DNA of 64,000 bases, from contig JAHCHW010000001.1 of NCBI GenBank assembly GCA_026129525.1, forward strand, positions 570,001-634,000. The letters are read 5' to 3'. Source of the stretch: Chitinophagales bacterium. Its GTDB lineage: Bacteria; Bacteroidota; Bacteroidia; Chitinophagales; LD1. Under the pieces are notes generated by a model. It had not been told where the DNA came from. It saw nothing but the letters and a program-made list of their open reading frames with translations, and did no database searches. The translations under genes were made by a program, and so were the position numbers. Numbering within the stretch: position 1 is the stretch's first letter; each line of letters begins with the position of its first letter. This document shows, in pieces, positions 16,636 through 26,554 of the stretch.

Positions 16636-19600
16636 TTATCTTATGAGCGTAACACTGCCTTTAAATTTCTGGGTGGTGTTATTCATAAAGGTAACTTCGG
16701 CATAGTACACATATACATTAGGGGGTTGCGGCACACCTTTGTATTTGCCATCCCAACCCACAAACTGGCTGTTGCTTTCAAAAACTTTTTCGCCCCAGCG
16801 GTTAAACAAGCGCCATACAATCAGCTTAATGTTGCTTCCTCCCGGCAAATAAATATCGTTGTTGCCATCGCCATTCGGAGTAAAGGCATTGGGCCAGAAA
16901 ATGGTTCCCGGAGGCAATACATAAATAGTAATGGCATCGCTGGCGGTGCAGCCTGTTGCATCGGTGTAAGTAAGTGTGTAGGTAATGGTATCAACCGCCA
17001 AGGCTACTGTGTTTTGGCAATCGTTGCAACTTAAGAACGTATCGGGCTGCCAAACATAAGTGCCGCCTGTTGGCGTAGGAATAATGTTGCCAAACAAACC
17101 AACGTTTTCGCCTTCGTAAGCTACTTTGTCATCGCCCAAATCAACTACCGGAGTTGGGGTAAAGGTTACCACAATGGCATCGCTGGCGGTGCAGCCGTTG
17201 GCATCGGCAACAGTTACTGTGTAAACACCGGACACAACAGGGTTAATTACCTGTGTGGTTTCGGTGCTGCTCCACGCATAGCTGGCGTAGCCGCTTCCAG
17301 CATCAACGGTTACGTTGGTGCCTTCGCAAACTGCTATATCGTTTCCGATGTTGATGGAAAGCGGTGTCGGCTCGGTGATAGACACCGAAGCGGTGCCCGA
17401 ACATCCGTTGGCATCGGTAGCCGTTACACTGTACACATCGGATGGAAGATTGGTAATGGTTGCCGTAGTTTGATTGGTACTCCACAAATAACTGATAGGT
17501 GTTGTTCCTCCGTTTGGTGTAGCAGTGGCTGTTGCATCGTTATTACCGTTACATGAAATTGGTGTAGTAGTAATAGTAATGGTTAAGTTGTTGCTGCTGG
17601 GCTGCACGGTAGCGGTAACTGTGTCTTTACACAAATCGGCATCGGTGGTAATAATCACGTAAGTGCCTGCCGCCAAACCGGAAAAGGTGTTAGATGATTG
17701 CGATGTTCCTCCATTTAAACTATAGTTGTAAGGAGCAGTTCCTGCTACATCAATATTTACGGTGATAGAAGCGTTGTTCAGTCCGCAACTGCCATTGGTA
17801 ACGGTGGCGCTTGTTTGCAACAAACAGCAAGAGCCTGAACCAACCGTAGCGCTTCCGGTAGCCTGACAGTTGTTGGCATCGGTTACCGTAAAGTTGTAAG
17901 CGCCTGCGGTAAGGTTAGCAGCGGTTGCTCCGGTTTGTGTATTGCTCCACACGTATGAGAGTGTTCCTGTTCCTCCGCTGGCGTTAATGGTAGCCGAGCC
18001 ATCGCCTGTTCCCGGGCAGGTTTCGTTTACTACCGTTACTCCGTTAATAACAGGTGCATTCGGATTGCTGAGTGTGTAAGTAGTATCGCGGAAACAATTG
18101 GCGTACGCATTATCGGTAATGGTTACGCTGTAAGAACCTGCGCCTATGTTGCTTACAGTAGAGGTGGTTTGTCCGCCACCCCACAAGTAACTGTAGTTAC
18201 CCGAGCCATTGGTTACAGTAAGCGAAATACTTCCGTCCGTTGCACCGCAATTAGGCTGAACTGCCGATGCGCTGAAGGTAAACACACAACAGTTTGCCGG
18301 TGCGGTAAGCGTTACCGTTGCAGTAGCCTGACAGTTGTTGGCATCAACTACCGTAACCGTAACGGTTATGGCAGAAAGGTTGTTCAACGTTTGCGAAATA
18401 GGGAACGGCAGCGGGAAAGTTTGCGGAGTGCCGCCCGTATCAATAGTTACCTGATAAGGTGCTGTTCCGCCTGAAAGATTCACGGTTACAGAGCCGTTGT
18501 TACCAGCACAGGTTGGGTTTACCTGATTGCTGAAAGTAAGCGTTGGTCCGTTGCTGCTGTTCAGGTTAACGGTGGTGGTTGCTGTGCAAGTTGGATTATT
18601 GCTGTTGGTTACAGTTACCGTGTATTGCCCCGCAGGAACACCGCTGAGCGTTGCCTGATTTCCTCCATTGCTCCAGGCATACGTATAAGTAGCCGCTGGA
18701 GTAGCTGTAATGGTAATGCTGCCGTCCGATTGCCCGCATGTTGGTTGTGTAGTGGAAGATGATAAACTGATACTACAACAAACCGGACCGGCAGGAATGT
18801 TTATTTGAGCCGTATCAATACATCCGCCCGATGTTGCTGTAAGAATGTAATTGCCCGGGGCAAGATTGTTTACAGGGAACGAACTGATAGGTGTGGTATT
18901 ACCCGGGTTAGAAGCCGGAGCATACGTCCATGTGTAACTTCCTGTGCCGCCTGTAGCTGTGGCAGAAGAAATGCTTCCGTTGTTATCGCCCGCGCAAACT
19001 TCGGCTGCAACCGCAACAGGACCGATGTTGGGCATGTTGGGGGCAGTAATGGTAATAGAAACCGTTCCCGTACAGTTATTCGCATCGGTAGCAGTAACAG
19101 TGTATGTTCCCGCGGTAAGATTAGTGGCGGTAGCCGTAGTGCTCACATTCGGGCTCCATGTGTAAGTATAAGGAGTTGCCCCACCGCTTGCCGAAACTGT
19201 AGCCGAGCCATTGTTGGTGCTAGGGCAAGTAACGTTTGTTTGCGAACTAACTGTTACCGTAATTGTAGGGCAGGCAATGCAAGGTTGAAGTTGGGCGGCA
19301 TTGTTGATGACTAAAGTAGTACCGGCTGCATCTTGCACGCGTACCGGATAAGTAACCGGAGCCGCAAGGGTAGTGCCTGTGGCAAATGTTGTCCATGAAG
19401 TAATATTTACGGCACAGCCAGGAGGCACGCTGCAAGGCTGAATAATAGGTGGCGCTGCCGGAAAACATGCACTGCAGTCTTGTGTAGTGGTTTGTTGCTG
19501 CCAATTGTAAGGTCCAACCCCATTCGATACAGTAATGCTGCCATTCGGTTCCAAACAGGCGCTTAACGTAGTACAGGGGCTAACAACAATTTGTACCGAA

Positions 19601-21690
19601 TCGGCACCGCAGGGAAGTGTGTAAATAATTGTATGAGTTCCCACACCTGCCACCGAAGGGTTAAATGCTCCGGTTGACGCATTGGTAATACCCGGTCCGC
19701 TCCATGTGCCACCGGCAACTGATGGGGTAAGCGTAGTAGCCGGAGAAGTGGTACAGAAAGGCGGAGGTTGGCAAATGTTGGCATCGCAGCAAACAATAGC
19801 AACGGGTGCACAAGCTGCTGCATTTACCACTTGTATGTAGCCGGTTCTTGCGCCCGAACTCGATGTTCCTGTTGAGCCGCAGAAAACAATATCGCCATTG
19901 GTAGAAACATGTAAGTCGTAAACATTGTAGTTAGAACTGGTAGCGTAAGTAGCTAATTGAGTAAGGTTCTGGTCGAATTTTATTACCTGATTTTTTGAAC
20001 CCACATAAATGTTGCCGCAGTCATCAATATCAATACCGGCATTCTGTAACTGATTCGATGCAAAGCCGCCACCGGTTATAGGAGCACTGCTGATGATGCT
20101 TCCGTTTGCAAAATTGCGCTTGTGAATTAAGTTGCCGCGATGGGTAAAGAGGAAAGCCCCGTAGGTTCGTATTGCCGACATCCCCGTATTGTTATACCGC
20201 CAGTTTTCGCATTTATAACCAAGCGCATAGCCGTGATTTGATTTTTGTATTGCCTGATTGTTATTGGGGCAAACACCCCAGTTTTGCTTTATAAACCCGA
20301 GCGAATCGTGCGACATCCAGTAATACCTTCCGTTGCCGCTGGCAGTAATAGAGCGCACCTCCTGCGTAGGGAACAACGCACCGCCCGTTACCAACACACT
20401 GCTGGTAACATTTCCGGTATTCATGTCCACCTGATAAATGTAAGGTTGCGGAGGAAGTGTATTGCCTGTCCCGCCAATTACTAATTTAGTTTGGTCGCAA
20501 TTGAAACTGATTGTCCAAAATTCGGTTGAGGCAAAAATTCCTCCGGGACTTCCGTTGTTCCAAACCAAACCACCCGCAGTGCTTACTTTCTGAATAGCTG
20601 CTATAGAGCCACAGGTAACGTATGAGTTACCCGCATTATCAACCGCAAAGGTGCCGAGCCAAGAGCTGGTGTCATAAGGCGTGTTGTAAGTCCACAGCAA
20701 GGTACCTGCCGGAGTGTATTTCTGCAATTGCATGGGCGATGTTCCGCCAATGAGGTACACATTGCCTGCTCCGTCTTTATCGCACTCCCAAACACAATCC
20801 CATTGCGTAGCGCTGAAATTGGGCGACTGCACCCAAGGGTCAATTACCACGGTTTGTGTTTTGTCGTAATTCTTCAGCTTAAACGAAACAATGTTATTGC
20901 TTACCGAAAACTTCGAGGCGATTACATTGCCGGAGTTTGCTTCATAAAATGTAAGCGGAGCATGTTCAACTATATCGCCAAAATCGGTGGCAATATGTAA
21001 TTCTCCGTTCTTAGTGAGCGTCAATTTTTCAGTTGTGCCGTAAGCCATTTTTACCAACGCAGGGTTTGCGCCCGGATGAAGAATAACCGAATACTTGTAG
21101 CCCGACTCGGGAAGGAAGGTGTATTCCACATCAATTTTCGGATACAGATTTTTGTAAAGCAGCTTTTTATAGCCTTTTATGTCGCGCAAATCGTACATGG
21201 TTTTTCCGTCAGCGGCATACATGGCGTAAGTATGATGGTCGGGTGCCACACCATCGGCAATAACCTGCACATTCGGATTGGCACCCACCCAGGTAAAATC
21301 AACATAATCGTTCTTGATAAGGTAGCGTGGTTTTTCGGCTTTTTTGCGCGTGTCGGCTCCGGGTTCAAAACGCTTAAAGTATTCTTCCTGCTTTTCTTTC
21401 AGTTCTTCCTGCCAGTCATCTCCGCGGTCGGGGTTGGCTTCCATGCTGTAGAAGTGATAGGAAATTCCCTTATCGGTAAAGTAAACCAGCTTAGACGATT
21501 GCTGAACAGCATATAAAATCTTTCTGCCATCGGGCGCTTTGTAGCGCGCATCAAACTGTCCTTTGTTTTCAATAAAAACTTTGTCGTTGGCAAGGGTGGC
21601 TGTCCAGCCGTTGGCGGTTTTTTCGGTAGTGGCGGCTGCCATTAAAGCAAATAGCGCGCCTACCCAACTAAGGGTAAATTTTTTTGTCAT
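16636..21690 (-). CDS. Giant T9SS-secreted protein with SprB-type repeats and gliding-motility C-terminal domain
   Basis: A 1684-residue secreted protein. Signal peptide about residues 1-25. Then a domain of the DUF7948 type (about 35-285, 'VFIENKGQFDARY' to 'TVVIDPW') followed by a WD/SBBP-like beta-propeller region (about 290-620). Residues ~640-1460 hold Cys-, Thr- and Gly-rich SprB/PKD-like repeats with recurring 'TAGTYTVTATDANNCTG'-type units. The C-terminus ('FWPNAFTPNGDGNNDIYLPG', 'LFNRWGEKVFES', 'GWDGKYKG') is the CHU_C / gliding-motility type B sorting domain that directs export by the type IX secretion system. Such proteins are adhesins or motility-linked surface proteins; the exact role is unknown. 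Internal repeats may hamper assembly. Confidence 0.92.
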   Translation of the reverse strand: MTKKFTLSWVGALFALMAAATTEKTANGWTATLANDKVFIENKGQFDARYKAPDGRKILYAVQQSSKLVYFTDKGISYHFYSMEANPDRGDDWQEELKEKQEEYFKRFEPGADTRKKAEKPRYLIKNDYVDFTWVGANPNVQVIADGVAPDHHTYAMYAADGKTMYDLRDIKGYKKLLYKNLYPKIDVEYTFLPESGYKYSVILHPGANPALVKMAYGTTEKLTLTKNGELHIATDFGDIVEHAPLTFYEANSGNVIASKFSVSNNIVSFKLKNYDKTQTVVIDPWVQSPNFSATQWDCVWECDKDGAGNVYLIGGTSPMQLQKYTPAGTLLWTYNTPYDTSSWLGTFAVDNAGNSYVTCGSIAAIQKVSTAGGLVWNNGSPGGIFASTEFWTISFNCDQTKLVIGGTGNTLPPQPYIYQVDMNTGNVTSSVLVTGGALFPTQEVRSITASGNGRYYWMSHDSLGFIKQNWGVCPNNNQAIQKSNHGYALGYKCENWRYNNTGMSAIRTYGAFLFTHRGNLIHKRNFANGSIISSAPITGGGFASNQLQNAGIDIDDCGNIYVGSKNQVIKFDQNLTQLATYATSSNYNVYDLHVSTNGDIVFCGSTGTSSSGARTGYIQVVNAAACAPVAIVCCDANICQPPPFCTTSPATTLTPSVAGGTWSGPGITNASTGAFNPSVAGVGTHTIIYTLPCGADSVQIVVSPCTTLSACLEPNGSITVSNGVGPYNWQQQTTTQDCSACFPAAPPIIQPCSVPPGCAVNITSWTTFATGTTLAAPVTYPVRVQDAAGTTLVINNAAQLQPCIACPTITVTVSSQTNVTCPSTNNGSATVSASGGATPYTYTWSPNVSTTATATNLTAGTYTVTATDANNCTGTVSITITAPNMPNIGPVAVAAEVCAGDNNGSISSATATGGTGSYTWTYAPASNPGNTTPISSFPVNNLAPGNYILTATSGGCIDTAQINIPAGPVCCSISLSSSTTQPTCGQSDGSITITATPAATYTYAWSNGGNQATLSGVPAGQYTVTVTNSNNPTCTATTTVNLNSSNGPTLTFSNQVNPTCAGNNGSVTVNLSGGTAPYQVTIDTGGTPQTFPLPFPISQTLNNLSAITVTVTVVDANNCQATATVTLTAPANCCVFTFSASAVQPNCGATDGSISLTVTNGSGNYSYLWGGGQTTSTVSNIGAGSYSVTITDNAYANCFRDTTYTLSNPNAPVINGVTVVNETCPGTGDGSATINASGGTGTLSYVWSNTQTGATAANLTAGAYNFTVTDANNCQATGSATVGSGSCCLLQTSATVTNGSCGLNNASITVNIDVAGTAPYNYSLNGGTSQSSNTFSGLAAGTYVIITTDADLCKDTVTATVQPSSNNLTITITTTPISCNGNNDATATATPNGGTTPISYLWSTNQTTATITNLPSDVYSVTATDANGCSGTASVSITEPTPLSINIGNDIAVCEGTNVTVDAGSGYASYAWSSTETTQVINPVVSGVYTVTVADANGCTASDAIVVTFTPTPVVDLGDDKVAYEGENVGLFGNIIPTPTGGTYVWQPDTFLSCNDCQNTVALAVDTITYTLTYTDATGCTASDAITIYVLPPGTIFWPNAFTPNGDGNNDIYLPGGSNIKLIVWRLFNRWGEKVFESNSQFVGWDGKYKGVPQPPNVYVYYAEVTFMNNTTQKFKGSVTLIR

Positions 21691-21889
21691 TGGGGTATAA
21701 GTTTTAAACTAAAACGTAGTGTGTCCAAGGTTAAAGCGTGTGAAACTAAAAAGTAAATCGTAAAACACAAGCCGAGCACTACTCACCAAATAAACACGGT
21801 TAAAGACGCTACCAAAACGAAAAGCGATGCACCTCTTTCTTGGTTTTGCAAAATTGACGATTGTTTAAACAAGCATTCGTGCGGGTTGT

Positions 21890-21897
21890 TACCTTTG
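21890..21897 (+). promoter_or_regulatory. -7 box supporting the ABC transporter start
   Basis: TACCTTTG fits TAnnTTTG and is 11 bases before the ATG at 21909, giving a very short leader. It argues against the in-frame TTG at 21861 as start. Confidence 0.45.
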
Positions 21898-21908
21898 CGC
21901 CCTCGTAT

Positions 21909-23708
21909 ATGGAAGGGGGTAAAAAACCGCTTATTGACTTTAACCTGCTTAAGCGGATATTGCTTTTAACCAACCCTTACAAGGTGGTTTTTTACGCCTC
22001 TATTCTATTGTCAGTAGTGCTGGCGATTCTTTCCATCGGTCGCCCGCTCATAATTATCTACGCCACCGACCATTACATTACCGCACAGATTTTCGATTAT
22101 GAGGGGCTAAAAACCATGACGCTGTGGATGATTGCACTGCTGATTATTGAAGGCGTCCTCCGTTACATTTTTAACTATACCACTGCTTGGCTTGGGCAAA
22201 GTATTGTTAAGGATATGCGGGTGCGGGTTTACAGCCATATCATCGGTTCGCGTCTTCAATATTTCGACACTACTCCCATAGGCACCTCCACCACACGCAC
22301 CATTACCGATATTGAAGCTATCAACGACACTTTCAGTGAAGGGCTTATCAGCATTGTTGCCGATGTGCTAACTATCATCACCGTGTTTAGTGCCATGCTA
22401 TACATAAACTGGAAGGTGGCGCTGGCGAGCGTGGCGGTGTTGCCTTTACTGCTGTGGTTTACCCGCTGGTTTCAAACAGGAGTAAAAAAAGCGTTTCAGG
22501 AAGAGCGCATACAAATTGCCCGCCTCAACTCATTTTTGCAAGAACGCATAACCGGTATGCGGATTATTCAAATTTTTAATGCCGAAGAAAAAGAGAAGAA
22601 AAAGTTTGACGAGATAAACAGCGCTTTGCGCGATGCCAACATTCGCGGTATTTGGTACTACTCTTTGTTTTTCCCGGCTGTGGAAATTTGTCTGGCAGTT
22701 GCCATAGGCAGCATGGTGTGGATGGCAAGCAACCAGTTATTAAGCGGTGGGGGCTTTAACGAAAATCCGCTTGATGTAAAAGGCGTGGGAATTATTTCCG
22801 GCTTTCTGTTGCTTATTAATATGCTGTTTCGTCCGTTGCGCTTTGTGGCTGATAAGGTGAATGTGATACAACGCGGCTTGGTGGCTTCGGAACGGGTTTT
22901 TAAACTGTTGGATAAAGATGAAACCATACCCGATGCAGGCATTTACGCCCCAGCTTCGGTAAAAGGAAAAATAGCTTTCGAGAATGTTTGGTTTGCTTAC
23001 AATAACGAAGATTGGGTTTTAAAGAATGTTTCGTTTCAGTTAAATGCCGGAGAAACCCTTGCTATTGTAGGCGCCACCGGTTCTGGTAAAACTTCTACCA
23101 TTTCTATCCTCGGCAGATTTTACGATATACAAAAAGGAAGCGTAAAAATTGATGATGTAAACATTCGCGATTACACGCTTGCTGCTCTTCGGTCTAAAAT
23201 GAGCGTGGTGTTACAGGATGTTTTTTTGTTTGACGGAACAGTGTACGAAAACATTACGCTTCGTAATTCAAACATTACAAAAGAGCAGGTTGAGCAGGCG
23301 GCAAAATTGGTAGGCGCTCACGGTTTTATTTCAAAACTTCCGAACGGTTACAACTACCGCGTAATGGAGCGCGGGGCTACGCTCTCTATGGGTCAGCGGC
23401 AACTCATTTCATTTGTTAGAGCCTTGGTGTATCAACCGCAAATTTTAATTCTCGATGAAGCTACTTCATCCATTGACAGTGAAAGTGAAGCTTTGATACA
23501 ACACGCCATCGAAGAACTGGTGAAAGGGCGAACTTCTATTGTAATTGCCCACCGGCTTTCAACCATTAAGCACGCGCATAAAATTATGGTGCTCGATAAA
23601 GGTGAACTAAAAGAATTTGGCACTCACTCCGAATTGTTGTTGCTAAACGGTTATTACAAACGGCTTTACGATATGCAGTTTGTAAAGCAGAAAGCAGAAG
23701 TGGTGTAA
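21909..23708 (+). CDS. MsbA-like ABC exporter (permease-ATPase fusion)
   Basis: A 599-residue half-transporter: six-helix transmembrane domain (about residues 20-330, with the coupling-region 'RVYSHIIGSRLQYFD') and an ATPase domain with Walker A 'GATGSGKTS' (388-396), signature 'LSMGQRQ' and Walker B 'ILILDEATSS', then the 'IAHRLSTI' H-loop. Works as a homodimer or with a partner to export lipids, drugs or peptides; no cargo gene is adjacent. The ATG at 21909 is preferred because the -7 box lies just before it and the extra upstream residues are not conserved-looking. The 218 bases before it show no other gene. Confidence 0.92.
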   Translation: MEGGKKPLIDFNLLKRILLLTNPYKVVFYASILLSVVLAILSIGRPLIIIYATDHYITAQIFDYEGLKTMTLWMIALLIIEGVLRYIFNYTTAWLGQSIVKDMRVRVYSHIIGSRLQYFDTTPIGTSTTRTITDIEAINDTFSEGLISIVADVLTIITVFSAMLYINWKVALASVAVLPLLLWFTRWFQTGVKKAFQEERIQIARLNSFLQERITGMRIIQIFNAEEKEKKKFDEINSALRDANIRGIWYYSLFFPAVEICLAVAIGSMVWMASNQLLSGGGFNENPLDVKGVGIISGFLLLINMLFRPLRFVADKVNVIQRGLVASERVFKLLDKDETIPDAGIYAPASVKGKIAFENVWFAYNNEDWVLKNVSFQLNAGETLAIVGATGSGKTSTISILGRFYDIQKGSVKIDDVNIRDYTLAALRSKMSVVLQDVFLFDGTVYENITLRNSNITKEQVEQAAKLVGAHGFISKLPNGYNYRVMERGATLSMGQRQLISFVRALVYQPQILILDEATSSIDSESEALIQHAIEELVKGRTSIVIAHRLSTIKHAHKIMVLDKGELKEFGTHSELLLLNGYYKRLYDMQFVKQKAEVV

Positions 23709-23712
23709 GTTT

Positions 23713-25047
23713 TCATTCCCTATACTTCGTGTAAACCAACGCAGCAAACAAACAAAGTCCCCCGCCTACCACTCCGCTTAAGCGCAAACCTAAATCGTTG
23801 CCGGGGTCTTTACCGTAAAGGGTGAGCATGGCAAACAGCATTATGCCTATGGTTTGTCCCAGCTTTTGAAACAGGGCACGCATACCAAAATACATTCCCT
23901 CTTTATTTTGCCCGGTTAGTTTTGTATCTATCTCGGCAATATCTGCCACTACCGTATTAGGCAATATGCCGAGGAAAGAATCGAACAGCCCGAACAACAC
24001 CATCAACGTTACTACCTGAGCCACGGGCGAAACGGGGTATCGCCCCAAATTGAAAATACCGAAGAAGACAAGCGATAACGCCAGAAACGCCATTATCATC
24101 ATTTTCTTTTTGCTGTATTTCTTTTCCAACACATTCACTACCGGATACATGAGTAATGTAACCGTAACCATGCAAGCCATTAGCGGAGTGCCCCAGGCTT
24201 CGGGCAGGTTGAGTAATACTTTTACATAGTATAAAAGCCCGCCCGTGATAACTGCCGTAGAAAAAAAGAAAGCCGCATCGGCCATAGCAAAGGCGCGAAA
24301 GTTGTGGTTGCGCCAGGCGTTACGCAATGAGGTTAACACCGGCTCAGAAGCCGAAGCAGGTTTGCAATACTTTTTCTCGTCAATAGTAAATGCCGGAATC
24401 AACATAGCTATGGCGCCCACCACATTCACAATGCCAATGGCATATTGTATGGAAGTTAACCTCGCCATACCGGGCGCAAGTGTTTGAATAAAATCTGCAA
24501 CGGCTGGAGCAATGGTAGAGAACACCACTCCGAGTATAAAACCCACGCTTTGCGCGGTGGAAAGTTGCATTTTTCCGTTCGGATAATGCCCGAGTTCTGC
24601 CAACAAGGCGTTATAGGGTATTACATATAAGCCGAAGAAAAAGTAATACCCCACCTGCACCAACGCCAGCCAAAAAATATTGAAGTTATGCTCCGTAGTA
24701 TGAGGCGGAATAAATATCAGTATTGCAAAAAACGCCATGGGGACCGCAGCTACACGCATAAACGGAATGCGTCTGCCAAGACGAAAATTGCTGCGGTCGC
24801 TGAAATTGGCAATGAGCGGATCAATTACAGCATCAAACAGCCTTCCTGCTGCCGTTACTAATGCAATAATGTTGAACACCACAAACACCGTTACCTGCGG
24901 CACTAAGTTGCTCATGCCTGCATTTTGCGGTGGCAGATACACATACAGCAGCATAACCGAAATGAGATTGATGGATAAGCTCCATCCGAAAATTCCGAAG
25001 CCGTAATAAACAAGCCCCTTAAAAGGCAGACGTTGCGGGTGGTGCAT
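23713..25047 (-). CDS. GPH/MelB-type sugar:cation symporter (MFS)
   Basis: A 444-residue protein with about twelve membrane helices. The region 'RLFDAVIDPLIANFSDRSN' followed by 'GRRIPFM' is the GPH-family signature loop, and 'VIPYNALLAEL' is the conserved helix-4 motif. These carriers import or exchange glycosides with H+ or Na+. The ATG at 25047 is chosen; the 48 codons upstream translate a palindromic repeat (25110-25196) and are not part of the fold. Convergent with the ABC exporter, with 4 bases between stops. Confidence 0.88.
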   Translation of the reverse strand: MHHPQRLPFKGLVYYGFGIFGWSLSINLISVMLLYVYLPPQNAGMSNLVPQVTVFVVFNIIALVTAAGRLFDAVIDPLIANFSDRSNFRLGRRIPFMRVAAVPMAFFAILIFIPPHTTEHNFNIFWLALVQVGYYFFFGLYVIPYNALLAELGHYPNGKMQLSTAQSVGFILGVVFSTIAPAVADFIQTLAPGMARLTSIQYAIGIVNVVGAIAMLIPAFTIDEKKYCKPASASEPVLTSLRNAWRNHNFRAFAMADAAFFFSTAVITGGLLYYVKVLLNLPEAWGTPLMACMVTVTLLMYPVVNVLEKKYSKKKMMIMAFLALSLVFFGIFNLGRYPVSPVAQVVTLMVLFGLFDSFLGILPNTVVADIAEIDTKLTGQNKEGMYFGMRALFQKLGQTIGIMLFAMLTLYGKDPGNDLGLRLSGVVGGGLCLFAALVYTKYRE

Positions 25048-25109
25048 GTAATGCAAGATAGAATTTCGGTTAAAACATTTGGCTGGGGGGCAGATGAAAA
25101 GAAGTACGC

Positions 25110-25196
25110 CATTGCGAGGAGCGAGGTACGAGTGACGAAGCAATCTCCTAAACGCATGAGGATTGCTTTGCTCCGCGATGTTCGCTCGCAATGACG
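25110..25196. repeat. Palindromic intergenic repeat, family B copy 1
   Basis: Imperfect inverted repeat: CATTGCGAG (25110-25118) pairs with CTCGCAATG (25185-25193), and CGAAGCAATC (25136-25145) with GATTGCTTTG (25161-25170). It lies between divergent transporter and regulator starts. The arms GATTGCTT and CTCGCAATGACG recur at 39994-40037. Confidence 0.75.
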
Positions 25197-25267
25197 CGCT
25201 CCCTTTGGTGGTTTTTAAAATTTCAAAAAAACGTAAGCACTTACATAAATACTTTTACTTTAGCGGT

Positions 25268-26398
25268 ATGACCAAAACCGGAGCCGACTTAGTGAAGCAT
25301 TTAGGCGAATTGGCTTTTGCTACCCGATTAAAGCGTTTGGCAGAATTGCTGCAAGCTGATGTAGCGCAAATTTACCGCGAGTTGCATGTTGATTTTGAAC
25401 CCAAGTGGTTTACCATGCTGTATGCCCTGCACCACAACGGTACTATGAGTGTACTTGAACTTTCCAATCTGTTAGGCTTAACACATCCTGCCATTATTCA
25501 GTTTGCCGAGCAAATGCAGCGAAAAAAATTGGTGAGCACCGTGCGCGATAAAAACGATGCGCGCAAAAAACTGATTCAACTAACCGAAAAAGGCAAAGCC
25601 ACCTTTGCGGGAATTGAACCGGTGCTGCGCGAGATTGAATTAGCCAACCGCGACCTGATGCTTGAAACGGGCAGCAATGTGCTGGTAACTATCGAAAAAA
25701 TGGAACATCTGCTGCAAAAGCGAAGCATGTATCAGCGCATTAAAGACCGGATGAATGCCTCTTTCCGCGAGCAGATAGAGATTATCACTTATTCGCCTAA
25801 ATTGAAGCAGGCATTCAAAAAACTGAACGAAGAGTGGCTTACAAAATATTTTACGATTGAAAAAGCGGATGAGAAAATTCTCGATAACCCCACATCGGAA
25901 ATTATTGCACACAACGGAGAAATATTTTTTGCCAAAACAGACAATGAAATAATAGGCACTTGTGCCATTCGGCAAAATACTCCGGGTACTTACGAACTGC
26001 TGAAAATGGCTGTAACCGAAGAATACCAGTCGCGCGGGGTAGGCAGAATGCTAACGCAAGAAGCCATAGCCTACGCCAAAAAGAAAAAAGCCAAAACCAT
26101 TGAGTTAGATACCAGCCGTAAACTGAACAGCGCCATGAGTTTGTATGAGCGTTTGGGGTTCACCATATCGAACGAAAAACCGAATGAAAATTACGAGCGG
26201 TGTACCGTAAAAATGAAGTTGGATTTAAAAGCAGTTTTCCTCGGTGTTGTGGCAATATCATCAATGGCTTTATGGTGTTGGTGGATTTCGCGGTTAAGCC
26301 AAAGCGATTCCGCGGAAGTAGCATGGCATAGTTATCTGTTACCAAAAATTTCGTGGATAGGTGCACTCATTGATTTTTGGTTGAGGGTGATGATTTAA
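25268..26398 (+). CDS. MarR-GNAT fusion regulator with C-terminal membrane segment
   Basis: A 376-residue protein. Residues ~20-150 form a MarR winged helix ('MSVLELSNLLGLTHPAIIQ', then 'KKLVSTVRDKNDARKKLIQL'), residues ~200-315 a GNAT acetyltransferase with the acetyl-CoA loop 'YQSRGVGRMLTQEA'. After the normal GNAT end there are ~56 more residues with a hydrophobic helix ('AVFLGVVAISSMALWCWW') and a Trp-rich end, which I have not seen described for this fusion. The ATG at 25268 fits the MarR domain start; upstream codons are repeat. It is divergent from the sugar transporter and could regulate it. Confidence 0.85.
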   Translation: MTKTGADLVKHLGELAFATRLKRLAELLQADVAQIYRELHVDFEPKWFTMLYALHHNGTMSVLELSNLLGLTHPAIIQFAEQMQRKKLVSTVRDKNDARKKLIQLTEKGKATFAGIEPVLREIELANRDLMLETGSNVLVTIEKMEHLLQKRSMYQRIKDRMNASFREQIEIITYSPKLKQAFKKLNEEWLTKYFTIEKADEKILDNPTSEIIAHNGEIFFAKTDNEIIGTCAIRQNTPGTYELLKMAVTEEYQSRGVGRMLTQEAIAYAKKKKAKTIELDTSRKLNSAMSLYERLGFTISNEKPNENYERCTVKMKLDLKAVFLGVVAISSMALWCWWISRLSQSDSAEVAWHSYLLPKISWIGALIDFWLRVMI

Positions 26399-26554
26399 AC
26401 AAGTGGTTTTTTAAATACGGTTGCGGGGCGGTGGCTGGCGAAACATCCCGGTAGTGTTTCTTCATACGCAACATGCCATCGGGCAACAAAGGTTATCGCA
26501 GACTTCGTTTCCCGGCTTACCTGCCCTTGCAACCATTCACTTAAATCAACAACT

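Noticed and set aside
18169..19314. Plus-strand open frames inside the SprB-repeat gene
   Set aside because: Arg/Ser/Cys-rich, shadow translations of the repetitive minus-strand gene.
16636..21690. Periodic repeats that might suggest a tandem array or CRISPR
   Set aside because: The periodicity is at protein level (SprB/PKD units), with divergent DNA and no constant spacer-repeat length.
21861..21908. Upstream TTG start for the ABC exporter
   Set aside because: A -7 box lies between it and the ATG at 21909, and the extra residues do not look like the family N-terminus.
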